Under the pieces are notes generated by a model, which was not told the origin of the DNA, searched no databases, and worked only from the letters and a program-made list of their open reading frames with translations. A stretch of 64,000 nt of DNA, taken from the NCBI GenBank assembly GCA_022708025.1, contig JAKIZM010000004.1, positions 28,899 to 92,898 on the forward strand, written 5' to 3'. A program made the translations under genes and the position numbers. Positions within the stretch are counted from its first letter, which is position 1. The number at the start of each line of letters is the position of its first letter. This document shows, in pieces, positions 8,722 through 16,304 of this stretch. Source of the DNA: Bacteroidota bacterium. GTDB lineage: Bacteria > Bacteroidota > Ignavibacteria > Ignavibacteriales > Ignavibacteriaceae.

Positions 8722-9053
8722 AACATTATTTTTTATAAACTTTTTAAATCAAATAATACTCGAAAAGCAAATTCGTGAAATTGCCATTCAATTCTTAATA
8801 TAAAACTCTTCATAATCGCACTTTCCACCTAAAAATCACTAGTACATGTACTAATGCTTTTATCTTGACAACATCTTAGTATTACACAGGTTCTTAAATA
8901 AATTTGTTAATCTGTAAATGCAGATGTAATTACTATTGAGCAAGGATTGATGTAATCGTACAGGATTCGGGAATATCAGATTATTAAACAGTAAAAATAA
9001 TCCAATAAAAAATCTTAGCTAAAGTAATTTATTTTTATCAAAGCGGAGTTAAA
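8722..9053. other. Intergenic region of 332 bases with a regulatory palindrome
   Basis: No reading frame or RNA gene was recognised. It holds the palindrome at 8840-8853, a TTGACA hexamer at 8865-8870 and a TAAATTTG (TAnnTTTG type) at 8899-8906, either of which could belong to a promoter of the gene at 9054; their spacing is not ideal, so no firm promoter is called. Confidence 0.5.
8840..8853. promoter_or_regulatory. Perfect palindrome TAGTACATGTACTA, candidate operator
   Basis: A 14-base perfect palindrome about 200 bases before the DUF3892-like gene and just upstream of a TTGACA hexamer. It shares the half site TAGTAC and the two-base centre with 7589-7604, the other copy after the response regulator gene. 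Confidence 0.55.
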
Positions 9054-9401
9054 ATGTTTAAAGTTGAAAACAACTTACAAGCAGGATTCAAGATGTCTAA
9101 ATGGGCAGATTTTCTTATCTCGGCAATCAGATATGAAAATGAATTGTTTAAAAATTCTATTGCGTACTTAAAAGTACATCCGGACCTTGGAACAGAAATT
9201 GGCGCTGGCTATACCTGGACAAAAGAAGAAGTAATAAATGCTATGTATGATGGAAAAACTTTTTACACTATTATTAAAGAAAAGACAGGAGAATGGAAAA
9301 AAGGATCTATTGTTGCGTTGATAACCAGAAATGGTAAATCAATTATTACTGATTCTAACTCAACTGATTTTGACTATTTTGTTAATTTACGGGAATTATA
9401 A
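9054..9401 (+). CDS. DUF3892-like small protein
   Basis: 115 residues. The C-terminal half (about 55-115: WTKEEVINAMYDGKTFYT ... ITDSNSTDFDYFVNL) follows the layout of the DUF3892 family, a short domain of unknown function with a conserved helix 'keeVi..i..Gk.f.T' and a terminal 'D.f..L' motif. The N-terminal 40 residues are extra. There is no signal peptide, so it is likely cytoplasmic. GGAG lies shortly before the ATG (GCGGAGTTAAAATG). The preceding intergenic palindrome suggests control by the neighbouring two-component system. Family assignment is moderate. Confidence 0.6.
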   Translation: MFKVENNLQAGFKMSKWADFLISAIRYENELFKNSIAYLKVHPDLGTEIGAGYTWTKEEVINAMYDGKTFYTIIKEKTGEWKKGSIVALITRNGKSIITDSNSTDFDYFVNLREL

Positions 9402-9595
9402 ACCCTCACACCCTCTTGGTGGAAGGGCGTGGTTTGATAATTAACCTGTACAAAATCCGGTAATATTTTATTACCGGAAGGATTTTCGATGCATATAAAA
9501 GTTAAAAAGTATATGCAAATATCTGGTTTGTAAGAGGCAAACAAACCGGATATATTTTATAACTAATCCAGTTGAATTACTCCACAATTCAACTG
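9400..9595 (+). repeat. Array of five consecutive hairpin-forming inverted repeats
   Basis: Directly after the DUF3892-like stop codon five stem-loops follow one another: 9400-9435 (AAACC...GGTTT with imperfect CACACCCT/AGGGCGTG inside), 9452-9486 (AAAATCC...GGATTTT with CCGGTAAT/ATTACCGG inside), 9490-9517 (TGCATATA/TATATGCA, perfect), 9519-9553 (ATATCTGGTTTG/CAAACCGGATAT, one T-G wobble) and 9569-9595 (CAGTTGAATT/AATTCAACTG, perfect). The stems differ in sequence, so this is not a tandem repeat. Possible roles are termination, RNA processing or a structured RNA; none is shown. Confidence 0.7.
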
Positions 9596-9633
9596 AAAAC
9601 TATTTTATAATTTATATTTTATTGAAAGACATT

Positions 9634-10032
9634 ATGAAAATACACGAGAAATGCCGGTATTTATGTTCAGCTTCATTAATCATATTTATATTCGGTCTGA
9701 TAAGAGGTATTGGTGGTTTAATCGATACGATAAATGAAACTGAAGTTCTGCTCGATATAAATTATGGTTTTACAATTCTTATACTGCTTATTATTACCTG
9801 TATAACCTTGAGCGCTGCATCATTTATTATTGCAATTGCACTTTTTGAACAAGACAGAAATTATATCTTTTACGGGATGTTGCTTACATTGATTTTTATT
9901 GTTTACTCATTAGTTCAAGATTATTTTATTCTGCATAAATCAATAAGTAACGGTAGTATAATAAATTTAATTGCTGCCGGAATTGCAATATCACTATTGT
10001 TATTAGGGAAAAGGCATCTTAATAAGCCGTAA
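9634..10032 (+). CDS. Four-helix membrane protein of unknown function
   Basis: 132 residues from the ATG at 9634, which follows GAAAG; a TTG four codons upstream also exists. Four hydrophobic segments are evident (SLIIFIFGLI, FTILILLIITCITLSAASFI, IFYGMLLTLIFIVY, IINLIAAGIAISLLLLG), with a basic C-terminus. No family is recognised. It lies between the hairpin array and a lipoprotein gene in the same orientation. Confidence 0.65.
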   Translation: MKIHEKCRYLCSASLIIFIFGLIRGIGGLIDTINETEVLLDINYGFTILILLIITCITLSAASFIIAIALFEQDRNYIFYGMLLTLIFIVYSLVQDYFILHKSISNGSIINLIAAGIAISLLLLGKRHLNKP

Positions 10033-10108
10033 ACCGAGCATTTATTTGTTAATTGAATTTGACTATCCGAAAAATTAAGTTAGGAATAGTAATTCAAAAC
10101 ACTAAAAA

Positions 10109-10600
10109 ATGTTTAGTAAATCTATTAGAATATTACTGTTACTAATATTATTCAGCTGCTTAATCCTGCAAAGCTGCTACACACAAGTTTCGCTGCCAAA
10201 ACATTCCATTAAAAAAACAAAAACTGATGAAGATAGAAAAGTTAATTTTACTTATACAGTTGTTGATACATTTGATAACGATTGGCTGCCTGATAAAGGT
10301 TATTATTATTTATTCAGATTTGATTCAAAGTATATTAATGAAGATAATATTGATCGCTTTCTTAATATGCTTTATGCAAAAGGATATGATATTGCCGGAG
10401 CTTGGTACAGACCTGAGATTAGGGATTGCACAAGTCCATTTTATTTTAATGATTCTCTTGAAAAAACATTAGCGCCTGTGTTAGTTTTACTATTATCTGA
10501 TTTCGATGATTCAATTATTCAATATAATTTTTATGCAGTAATGAATAAGCCATATATCCCCTGTCCCTTTGGAGTTTGGGAATTTTATGAATTGCAGTAA
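10109..10600 (+). CDS. Lipoprotein of unknown function
   Basis: 163 residues. A basic N-terminus, hydrophobic core and lipobox LQSC (Cys23) predict export and lipidation. The mature part is polar, rich in aromatic residues (DKGYYYLFRF, GAWYRP) and has two further cysteines (about 111 and 152) that could form a disulphide. No family recognised. There is no strong ribosome binding site. The gene stands last in the run of plus-strand genes after the two-component system and converges on the next gene. Confidence 0.65.
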   Translation: MFSKSIRILLLLILFSCLILQSCYTQVSLPKHSIKKTKTDEDRKVNFTYTVVDTFDNDWLPDKGYYYLFRFDSKYINEDNIDRFLNMLYAKGYDIAGAWYRPEIRDCTSPFYFNDSLEKTLAPVLVLLLSDFDDSIIQYNFYAVMNKPYIPCPFGVWEFYELQ

Positions 10601-10647
10601 TCATCTTTGATAACATATCTTAAAATAATAATTAAACAGAGAGCTGA

Positions 10648-11271
10648 TTAATTATTCTGCTCCAGTCTTTTATAAATTATGTAATGCTCACCATAAGCAA
10701 TCGGTTTAGTAAACTCTCCTTCTGATAGTGAAGCTATCTGAGTTTTAATATTTTCGTTGAAGTAATTGATATTAACTCTTCCAAGCATTCCATTTCTTTC
10801 TTTTGATTTACTGCAGGAACAATTGATACAAAGCCTGGTAAAATCCGCACCGGCAAGCAAAGCTTTATAAACCGAGTCTGCTCTATCGTAATTCTGAACT
10901 TCAATCTCTGCAAGCGAATAGAACTGAGGTTTTTCAATTACTACTTTAACTCTTCTTTTAATTGTAAGTTCAACGGGTCGTCCCTGATAGATTGCCGGAG
11001 AGTATTTCCATTTCAATAATGAAAGCCTGGCAAGCGAATCCCATTCTGCATCATCACTCGTAGTTAATATCTTAGCATCTTCTACATCACCGCAGCAATT
11101 TACACGCATTTCACAAGTGAATTCGTAGCTGTCTAAAAAATATAATAATTGAAGCGGAGGTAATTCAGATTGCTTAATAAGTGATGGCGGCATGAAATCT
11201 GATTCTTCGGGTTGAAAAACTTTACAGCCCGAGATGATTAAAAAAAGACAAATAAAAATTATCTTTTTCAT
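10648..11271 (-). CDS. Lipoprotein fusing a TonB C-terminal domain with a parvulin-type prolyl isomerase domain
   Basis: 207 residues from the ATG at 11271; the open frame extends 25 codons upstream but the signal peptide MKKIIFICLFLIISGC marks the start and places the lipidated Cys at 16. Residues about 40-120 resemble a TonB C-terminal domain (GDVEDAKILTTSDD ... LLKWKYSPAIYQGRPVELTIKRRVKV, the last part being the common 'w.f.Pa...G.pv.....i.v' motif). Residues about 125-205 resemble parvulin (ALLAGADFTRLC ... NGMLGRVN ... IASLSEGEFTKPIAYGEHYIIYK). It may assist folding or transport at the envelope. The combination is unusual. Confidence 0.7.
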   Translation of the reverse strand: MKKIIFICLFLIISGCKVFQPEESDFMPPSLIKQSELPPLQLLYFLDSYEFTCEMRVNCCGDVEDAKILTTSDDAEWDSLARLSLLKWKYSPAIYQGRPVELTIKRRVKVVIEKPQFYSLAEIEVQNYDRADSVYKALLAGADFTRLCINCSCSKSKERNGMLGRVNINYFNENIKTQIASLSEGEFTKPIAYGEHYIIYKRLEQNN

Positions 11272-11528
11272 TTTGTACCTCTCTAAGCTTAATGATTTTC
11301 CCGTTATATTCTTAGCGAATACTAAGTGGTTTAAACAAACCATCAATCTTTCTTACTGTAATTAGCAATTAATTACTGACAATGTCAATAGCTGATAGAA
11401 TTCATTTGGGAGGCTAGAAGATTATTTATCTGTTATGTTTCTGAATGATCCTTGGGTCAGATTGATGTTTACTAAGAAAATTTTATAACCTAAAAATAAG
11501 TATTAGACTTTTAATACTTGCATAAATG

Positions 11529-14297
11529 TTAACCTAGCAAGCGCAATATTTCATTCGGTTCGCTTGCAACTCCCCAATTCCATTTTCCGAAACCACCATA
11601 TTCATTAACTGCCTGAATCCATTCTTTTAAGTATTCCCATTTAACCTGATCCTGCTGAGTTGGAATTCCTTTTACTTCAATAATCAGATATGTATCATCT
11701 GATAATCTTACTAAAAAATCAGGACGATATTTATGAACTATACCCTGAAACATATAAGGAATTTCAAAATTAAGATGATCATTCTTTGCCCATGCTTTAA
11801 CATTCGGATGCCGGTTCAGATTGAATGCTGCATTATATTCCCAGGTACTGTCATAAACACAAAAATTAATATGATTCTTATCATAATTGTCACAAGGCTT
11901 GCTTGTGTACCAAGTTCTCATATCGCCTGTTGAGCGGATTGGTTTATCAGTATCAAATACTGGTGTTAGTGATTGAGTATTTACACATCTTATTTCATTG
12001 AATATATGATTTACTATAGTATTCATATTTAGTGTAATTAATATTCTTCTCTTAATATCGTCCTGAAAAAATAAAGGAGGATTCATTCTTATTATATCTG
12101 AATAAATAAACTGATCAACAATTTTAATTAACTGTGCAAGCAATATGCTTTTATCACCTTTCCAATCCGGTGCCATCTGATCGTAAACATCCCTGGCTGT
12201 TGTGAAAATAATTTTCTGATAACGATATTTTTCACCAAGGTTTTGCAAATCTATTTCAGATATTTTAGTTACATCAGGTCTTCCATCGACAACTGGGGCA
12301 ATTTCAGCCAGCGTAGGGGTTTCGTAAGCATTTAATGTTAATGCCCTGACTTTATTAATATCAATTTTTAATTGCGGTAAATAAACGTGATCAATTCTTA
12401 AAATATTAGGCCAGCTAATTTCAAATTGCTCTTTTTCTTTTGAAGGTTCAACTATTGTTTTAGGGAGTTGTGGTGGCGGAGGTGGTCCATCAATAGATTC
12501 ATGCGGTAAAAATGTAAAAGGTACACCAAATATGTTTACATATTCCGGTTCAAACATACCATCTTTGTTAACCTCATAAGATGTCCTTCTTAATCCTCTG
12601 CCGACAACCTGTTCACAAAGTAACTGACTTGTAAAAGCTCTTAATCCCATTATGTGTGTTACGGTTTTTGCATCCCAACCTTCCGAGAGCATACCTACAC
12701 TGATTACATTTCTGATCTGTTCACCCGGTTTTCCAATCTTCCCGACTGTATCAACTATCTGCCGCAATAACTCAGCCTGCTTTTGCTTCGATAATTTAAC
12801 TGTCGGAACATCATCGTTATCTTCATCTTCTGTCTGAGTTTCGATTATTTCTTCTGCTTCTTCTTTAGCCTCAGCTTCGCTTAATACTTTTGAATCAATA
12901 TGAAGTGTTTTATCAGGCTCACATAATTCTTCGATAAGAATGTTTTGTCTGTCAAATGTGAATTTAATTCTGGCTGCTGTAAAAGTAGTATTGGCTACGG
13001 TGATCATTACAGGTGGAACGACCTGCTTGCTCTCTTTCCATTTGTTGAATGTATCCTGCCAATCCTTTCCTAACAAATAATATGCATTCCGCACTAAATC
13101 GTGCAGAGGTTCGTGTTCAAGTGCTTTACGGCTGAGATCATCTCTTACATATTCGTAAATGTGATAAAGTTTGGATTTATAGGTTTTAACATCAGGAAGT
13201 GCATCGTCTCTAACAACGACTCTTGGGGTTTTAACCAAACCGGATTCAATAGCATCATTTAAACCGAAATCACTTACAATCCAGCCAAACAGAGCCTCGT
13301 CTGAACTTCTTTTACCGGTTGGAACAAATGGTGTTGCAGTAAAATCATAACTGAACAGAATTCCTCTTGCTCTGTTTATTCTGTCAAGTCCGCCAATCCA
13401 CTTTGTAGCTTCCTCTATATCTTCCTTCTTTAATCCCTTTATTTTTGATTCTGCAGGAACTCTCCAGGCATGATGTGCTTCATCATTTATTACAATAATA
13501 TTTTTTGCTTGTGCCATTTCTTCAAGAACTTCTCTTACATAAGCTTCATCGCTTTTAGCACCCCGCTTATCTACTGTTTTTTTCTTCGAAAGTTTTTCCT
13601 CTGTTTCCCAGTTAAGTGCGTGCCAGTTCTTAATAATCACTTTTCCTTTGCGTAGTTTTTCTATAAGTCCCGATGGAACAATATTAAACTCATCATAAAA
13701 ATTATTCTCACCGAAAGGCTGCAAAACCTGCAGTCTGCTTTTTACAGTTAAACCTGGTGCAACCACAAAAATATTTTTTGAAAAGCGTGGATCTTGCGAA
13801 TAGGTTACTTTGTTTAACACCTGCCAGGCTATCAGCATTGCCATAACCACTGTTTTACCTGAACCTGTTGCCATCTTTGAACAGAGACGAATAAATTCTC
13901 CACCGTCATTTGGGATTTCTATTCCAACCTTTTCAGATTCAGGTGCTTCGTTTAACCAGATAAGAGTTTCAATTGCCTCAAGCTGACAAAAGAAAAATCT
14001 GTACTGTCTTGATTCGCTGTCATTCCAGTGTTCAAGCAGTCTTTTTGTAATACCGCTTACTCCGGGATAATCTGCTTCTTTCCATTTTTTAATTCGCGGA
14101 CGAATAGTATTTACTAAACCAATTTCATTAAAAATCCCCGGGTCATCGAACGCTCTGGAAGTTTCTGAGGCGACAACATAACCGGCAGGTCTTCTTCCAT
14201 CTGCAAGAGAAAATGATCTGGTTTCCCGGTCATACTTCCAGTAATGTGAAGGTTCAGAATAAGGAGAATTGATTATTAACTTGTCAATCTTGTTCAT
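11529..14297 (-). CDS. res: Type III-like restriction endonuclease subunit (DEAD/DEAH helicase with PD-(D/E)XK nuclease)
   Basis: 922 residues. Superfamily 2 helicase motifs are present: ATGSGKT (143-149), DEAH near 272, TATPF near 320 and QVVGRGLRR near 562. The C-terminus carries a nuclease core, RPDFLVRLSDDTYLIIEVKG near 855-875, with the PD and ExK residues. This is the domain layout of type III Res proteins of the 'BPTD_3080' kind, which cleave DNA lacking Mod methylation after ATP-dependent translocation. An acidic insert (ETQTEDEDNDD) lies near residue 487. Unusually it is separated from mod by five kilobase-scale neighbours and a hairpin, and seems to have its own promoter. Confidence 0.9.
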   Translation of the reverse strand: MNKIDKLIINSPYSEPSHYWKYDRETRSFSLADGRRPAGYVVASETSRAFDDPGIFNEIGLVNTIRPRIKKWKEADYPGVSGITKRLLEHWNDSESRQYRFFFCQLEAIETLIWLNEAPESEKVGIEIPNDGGEFIRLCSKMATGSGKTVVMAMLIAWQVLNKVTYSQDPRFSKNIFVVAPGLTVKSRLQVLQPFGENNFYDEFNIVPSGLIEKLRKGKVIIKNWHALNWETEEKLSKKKTVDKRGAKSDEAYVREVLEEMAQAKNIIVINDEAHHAWRVPAESKIKGLKKEDIEEATKWIGGLDRINRARGILFSYDFTATPFVPTGKRSSDEALFGWIVSDFGLNDAIESGLVKTPRVVVRDDALPDVKTYKSKLYHIYEYVRDDLSRKALEHEPLHDLVRNAYYLLGKDWQDTFNKWKESKQVVPPVMITVANTTFTAARIKFTFDRQNILIEELCEPDKTLHIDSKVLSEAEAKEEAEEIIETQTEDEDNDDVPTVKLSKQKQAELLRQIVDTVGKIGKPGEQIRNVISVGMLSEGWDAKTVTHIMGLRAFTSQLLCEQVVGRGLRRTSYEVNKDGMFEPEYVNIFGVPFTFLPHESIDGPPPPPQLPKTIVEPSKEKEQFEISWPNILRIDHVYLPQLKIDINKVRALTLNAYETPTLAEIAPVVDGRPDVTKISEIDLQNLGEKYRYQKIIFTTARDVYDQMAPDWKGDKSILLAQLIKIVDQFIYSDIIRMNPPLFFQDDIKRRILITLNMNTIVNHIFNEIRCVNTQSLTPVFDTDKPIRSTGDMRTWYTSKPCDNYDKNHINFCVYDSTWEYNAAFNLNRHPNVKAWAKNDHLNFEIPYMFQGIVHKYRPDFLVRLSDDTYLIIEVKGIPTQQDQVKWEYLKEWIQAVNEYGGFGKWNWGVASEPNEILRLLG

Positions 14298-14348
14298 CTT
14301 CTCTGTTCATTAATTTATAAATTACCTAAAAATAGCCGAAAAAAGTAA

Positions 14349-14376
14349 CTTATAGTAAGATATTTGCCTTTGTCAA
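14349..14376 (-). promoter_or_regulatory. Probable promoter of res
   Basis: On the minus strand TTGACA (14371-14376) and TATAAG (14349-14354) are separated by 16 bases. A TAAATTTG element of the Bacteroidota -7 type overlaps the first hexamer (14374-14381). It lies about 50 bases before the res start and after a terminator-like hairpin, so res is inferred to be transcribed separately. Confidence 0.5.
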
Positions 14377-14431
14377 ATTTATACGTTAAGTTTGTATCAG
14401 CTCATCTGCCACGTGTAGAAAGAGTAAAGAA

Positions 14432-14448
14432 TCCCGCGCAAGCGGGGT
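14432..14448 (-). terminator. Terminator-like hairpin after the 14449 gene
   Basis: On the minus strand the stem AACCCCGC / GCGGGATT with a TTGC loop follows the stop codon directly and is succeeded by TCTTTACTC. The stem is GC-rich against an AT-rich background. The short T tract is weak, so read-through is possible. Confidence 0.55.
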
Positions 14449-14931
14449 TCAGCTTTTTAAACTACTTTCGTACTCTCGTTGCAATTTTCTTTTTCTGTGA
14501 TTCTCTGTAACTGTATATGCTGTCCACAATAATAAATAATTATTTCTCTCAGCGAGTATTATTAAGTATTCTGCATCTTCCATCCATAAACATAGCCTCG
14601 TTTCACCACTTCTTATATTATGCCAGACTTTAATTTTTTCATCCGGTACTTTTTCTATTACAGATTTTGGCCATCGGATTCTTTCACACCTTCTAATATC
14701 TGGTGTACGTGTCTCTTCATTTTCTCCTTCGCTGATTAAGTGCCAGAAAGTAGCTTCTTTATCATCTATTTGCGGATGTTTCTTAATTGCTATTTTAATA
14801 CCTCGATAATTACATTGAGTATCAATAAAATCAGTTTTAAAAATCTCATATAAAATTGTTAAGTAATTATTCCAATCACCATTTGATTCTTCTAACAGAA
14901 CCAAAGGAGGAAGCCAATTTGGTAATGGCAT
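14449..14931 (-). CDS. Small defence-island protein, possibly a barnase/RelE-fold (PBECR-like) nuclease
   Basis: 160 residues from the ATG at 14931. The frame opens 8 codons earlier, but AGGAGG sits eight bases before this ATG and the ATG overlaps the DUF3800 stop (TAATG), so this start is preferred. The C-terminal half has ERIRWPKSVIE, then SGETRLCLWMEDAEYLIILAERNNYLLLWTAYTV and a charged tail with RKRKLQREYE. The pattern of an RxxR/W segment, two strands ending in 'lwTAY' and a basic helix resembles the PBECR group of small phage and toxin nucleases. This is resemblance only. It is the last gene of the mod operon before the hairpin. Confidence 0.5.
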   Translation of the reverse strand: MPLPNWLPPLVLLEESNGDWNNYLTILYEIFKTDFIDTQCNYRGIKIAIKKHPQIDDKEATFWHLISEGENEETRTPDIRRCERIRWPKSVIEKVPDEKIKVWHNIRSGETRLCLWMEDAEYLIILAERNNYLLLWTAYTVTENHRKRKLQREYESSLKS

Positions 14932-15638
14932 TATAAGTTCCTCCTGGGCTGCCATATCAGAATATTAAATTTATTTTCTTTTAAATATGTTGTAAGAGTT
15001 AAGCTGTAATTACTTCTTTTTTTTATTCTTTCAATTACCTTAAGCTTTCCTGTATTCGTATTAAGTCCCCTGTTAATGTATGAAACAGCACCTATTAACA
15101 AATCAGTTATCTGCAGCAATTCTATTTCGTGAGATCTTACAGTTTGAACAATTTCAATAATTTCTCTGTTAAAATCATATTTTTCGTTGCAAAGCACTTT
15201 GTGCAGCTTTTTAATTTTTTCAGAACTCCTCGTATCCTTTATATCAATAAATATTCTGTTTTTCGTGTGTGGATCAATTAATACTTTAAGCATACTGAAA
15301 TACATTTTGTAATACCAGGTATCATGATCCTGTTCCAACTCCTTGTGTTTTAAAATAGTTTTATCCGGCACAACAAGAGCTCTGAAATGAAGATCATCAT
15401 CATCAAAGAAGTAATCTACAAGCTCGAGATAAAATTCAACTTTTGATTCGGAAACTTTTGTCCATTTGATTTCAAAATCTTTCTTTAACTCGTGTTTAAC
15501 TTTTATCTCTCTTATTCGTTCAAATATTTCATCTTTTTTGTCATACGGACACCACACTGCCCCCAGCACCATAACTTTTTGCTGATCATTTTCAAGATGG
15601 CAACTTTCATCACAGTATATGTTTATTGTTGGGGGCAT
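14931..15638 (-). CDS. DUF3800 family protein, predicted RNase H-fold
   Basis: 235 residues. It opens with INIYCDESCHLEN, where the YxDES motif (Asp10, Glu11, Ser12) is the hallmark of DUF3800, and has the second motif IFIDIKDTRS (near 128) and the C-terminal QITDLLIGAVSYINRG (near 177). The family has an RNase H-like fold with acidic residues thought to bind metal, and is often found beside restriction systems and in mobile elements; its activity is not established. Coupled by TAATG to the next gene and six bases after the DUF4276 gene. A truncated second copy of its start exists at 17425-17526. Confidence 0.85.
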   Translation of the reverse strand: MPPTINIYCDESCHLENDQQKVMVLGAVWCPYDKKDEIFERIREIKVKHELKKDFEIKWTKVSESKVEFYLELVDYFFDDDDLHFRALVVPDKTILKHKELEQDHDTWYYKMYFSMLKVLIDPHTKNRIFIDIKDTRSSEKIKKLHKVLCNEKYDFNREIIEIVQTVRSHEIELLQITDLLIGAVSYINRGLNTNTGKLKVIERIKKRSNYSLTLTTYLKENKFNILIWQPRRNL

Positions 15639-15644
15639 TCTTAA

Positions 15645-16304
15645 TCAACTCTCAAGTTTTGTTAACCAGGAATTAAAATGCTCACATTTCGTTCGTAAGT
15701 CGTCAATGTTAGTTTGAGATAATATTAACTGGCTATGAAATGTCTTTTGATATTCGGGAAATATACTTTTTAATCTTTTTGATGGTGCAGAATTTGGTTT
15801 CTCATTTATTTCTTCGGGAGAAGCAAATTCATTGTTTACCTCAGATACTTGCTGAATTTCTCTGTTCTTATTTACAAATGCAATTGGCAGCTTATCTTCA
15901 CTTGCAAACACTAAAGCTTCAAATTCGTGTAACTGCAGGTAAGGCAAAAATTTTGTTTGGTTGATATCTGTACTAAACTGATTTTCCATAAATTCAATTC
16001 GCTGAAAGCAGGTTCCATCTGGTCTTGAATTATAACCTGGGAAATCTGAAGGCAGTGCATAATAATCAATCATTGTGGTAACAATGTCAGCAGAAGTATC
16101 ATAAAACAACGGTCTTAAATCTTTTTTAACTTGTTCGTATGAATTAACTCCTCCTTTATGATCTGGTCCTCTAACTTCCCGTTTGGTTTTTATGATTGTA
16201 GGAATTAAAAAAATTTGTTTTGTGGACAAATATGGACCTAAAACTCTTTTAACAAATCCCTCTTCTGTTTGTCCTTCCACAAGAACCAAAACTTTTTTAG
16301 GCAT
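15645..16304 (-). CDS. DUF4276 family protein, TOPRIM-like partner of the adjacent ATPase
   Basis: 219 residues. It starts with VLVLVEGQTEEGFVKRVL, the acidic 'VEGxTEE' loop of DUF4276/RloB-type TOPRIM proteins, followed by TTMIDYYALPSDFPG, the Asp-containing second motif, and QLHEFEALVFAS, which is also typical. Such proteins pair with AAA ATPases in defence loci (RloA/RloB, AbiL, and in a distant way the OLD nucleases), where the TOPRIM is thought to act as a nuclease. Here the ATG follows the ATPase stop without a gap (TAAATG), so they form a two-gene module. Confidence 0.82.
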   Translation of the reverse strand: MPKKVLVLVEGQTEEGFVKRVLGPYLSTKQIFLIPTIIKTKREVRGPDHKGGVNSYEQVKKDLRPLFYDTSADIVTTMIDYYALPSDFPGYNSRPDGTCFQRIEFMENQFSTDINQTKFLPYLQLHEFEALVFASEDKLPIAFVNKNREIQQVSEVNNEFASPEEINEKPNSAPSKRLKSIFPEYQKTFHSQLILSQTNIDDLRTKCEHFNSWLTKLES

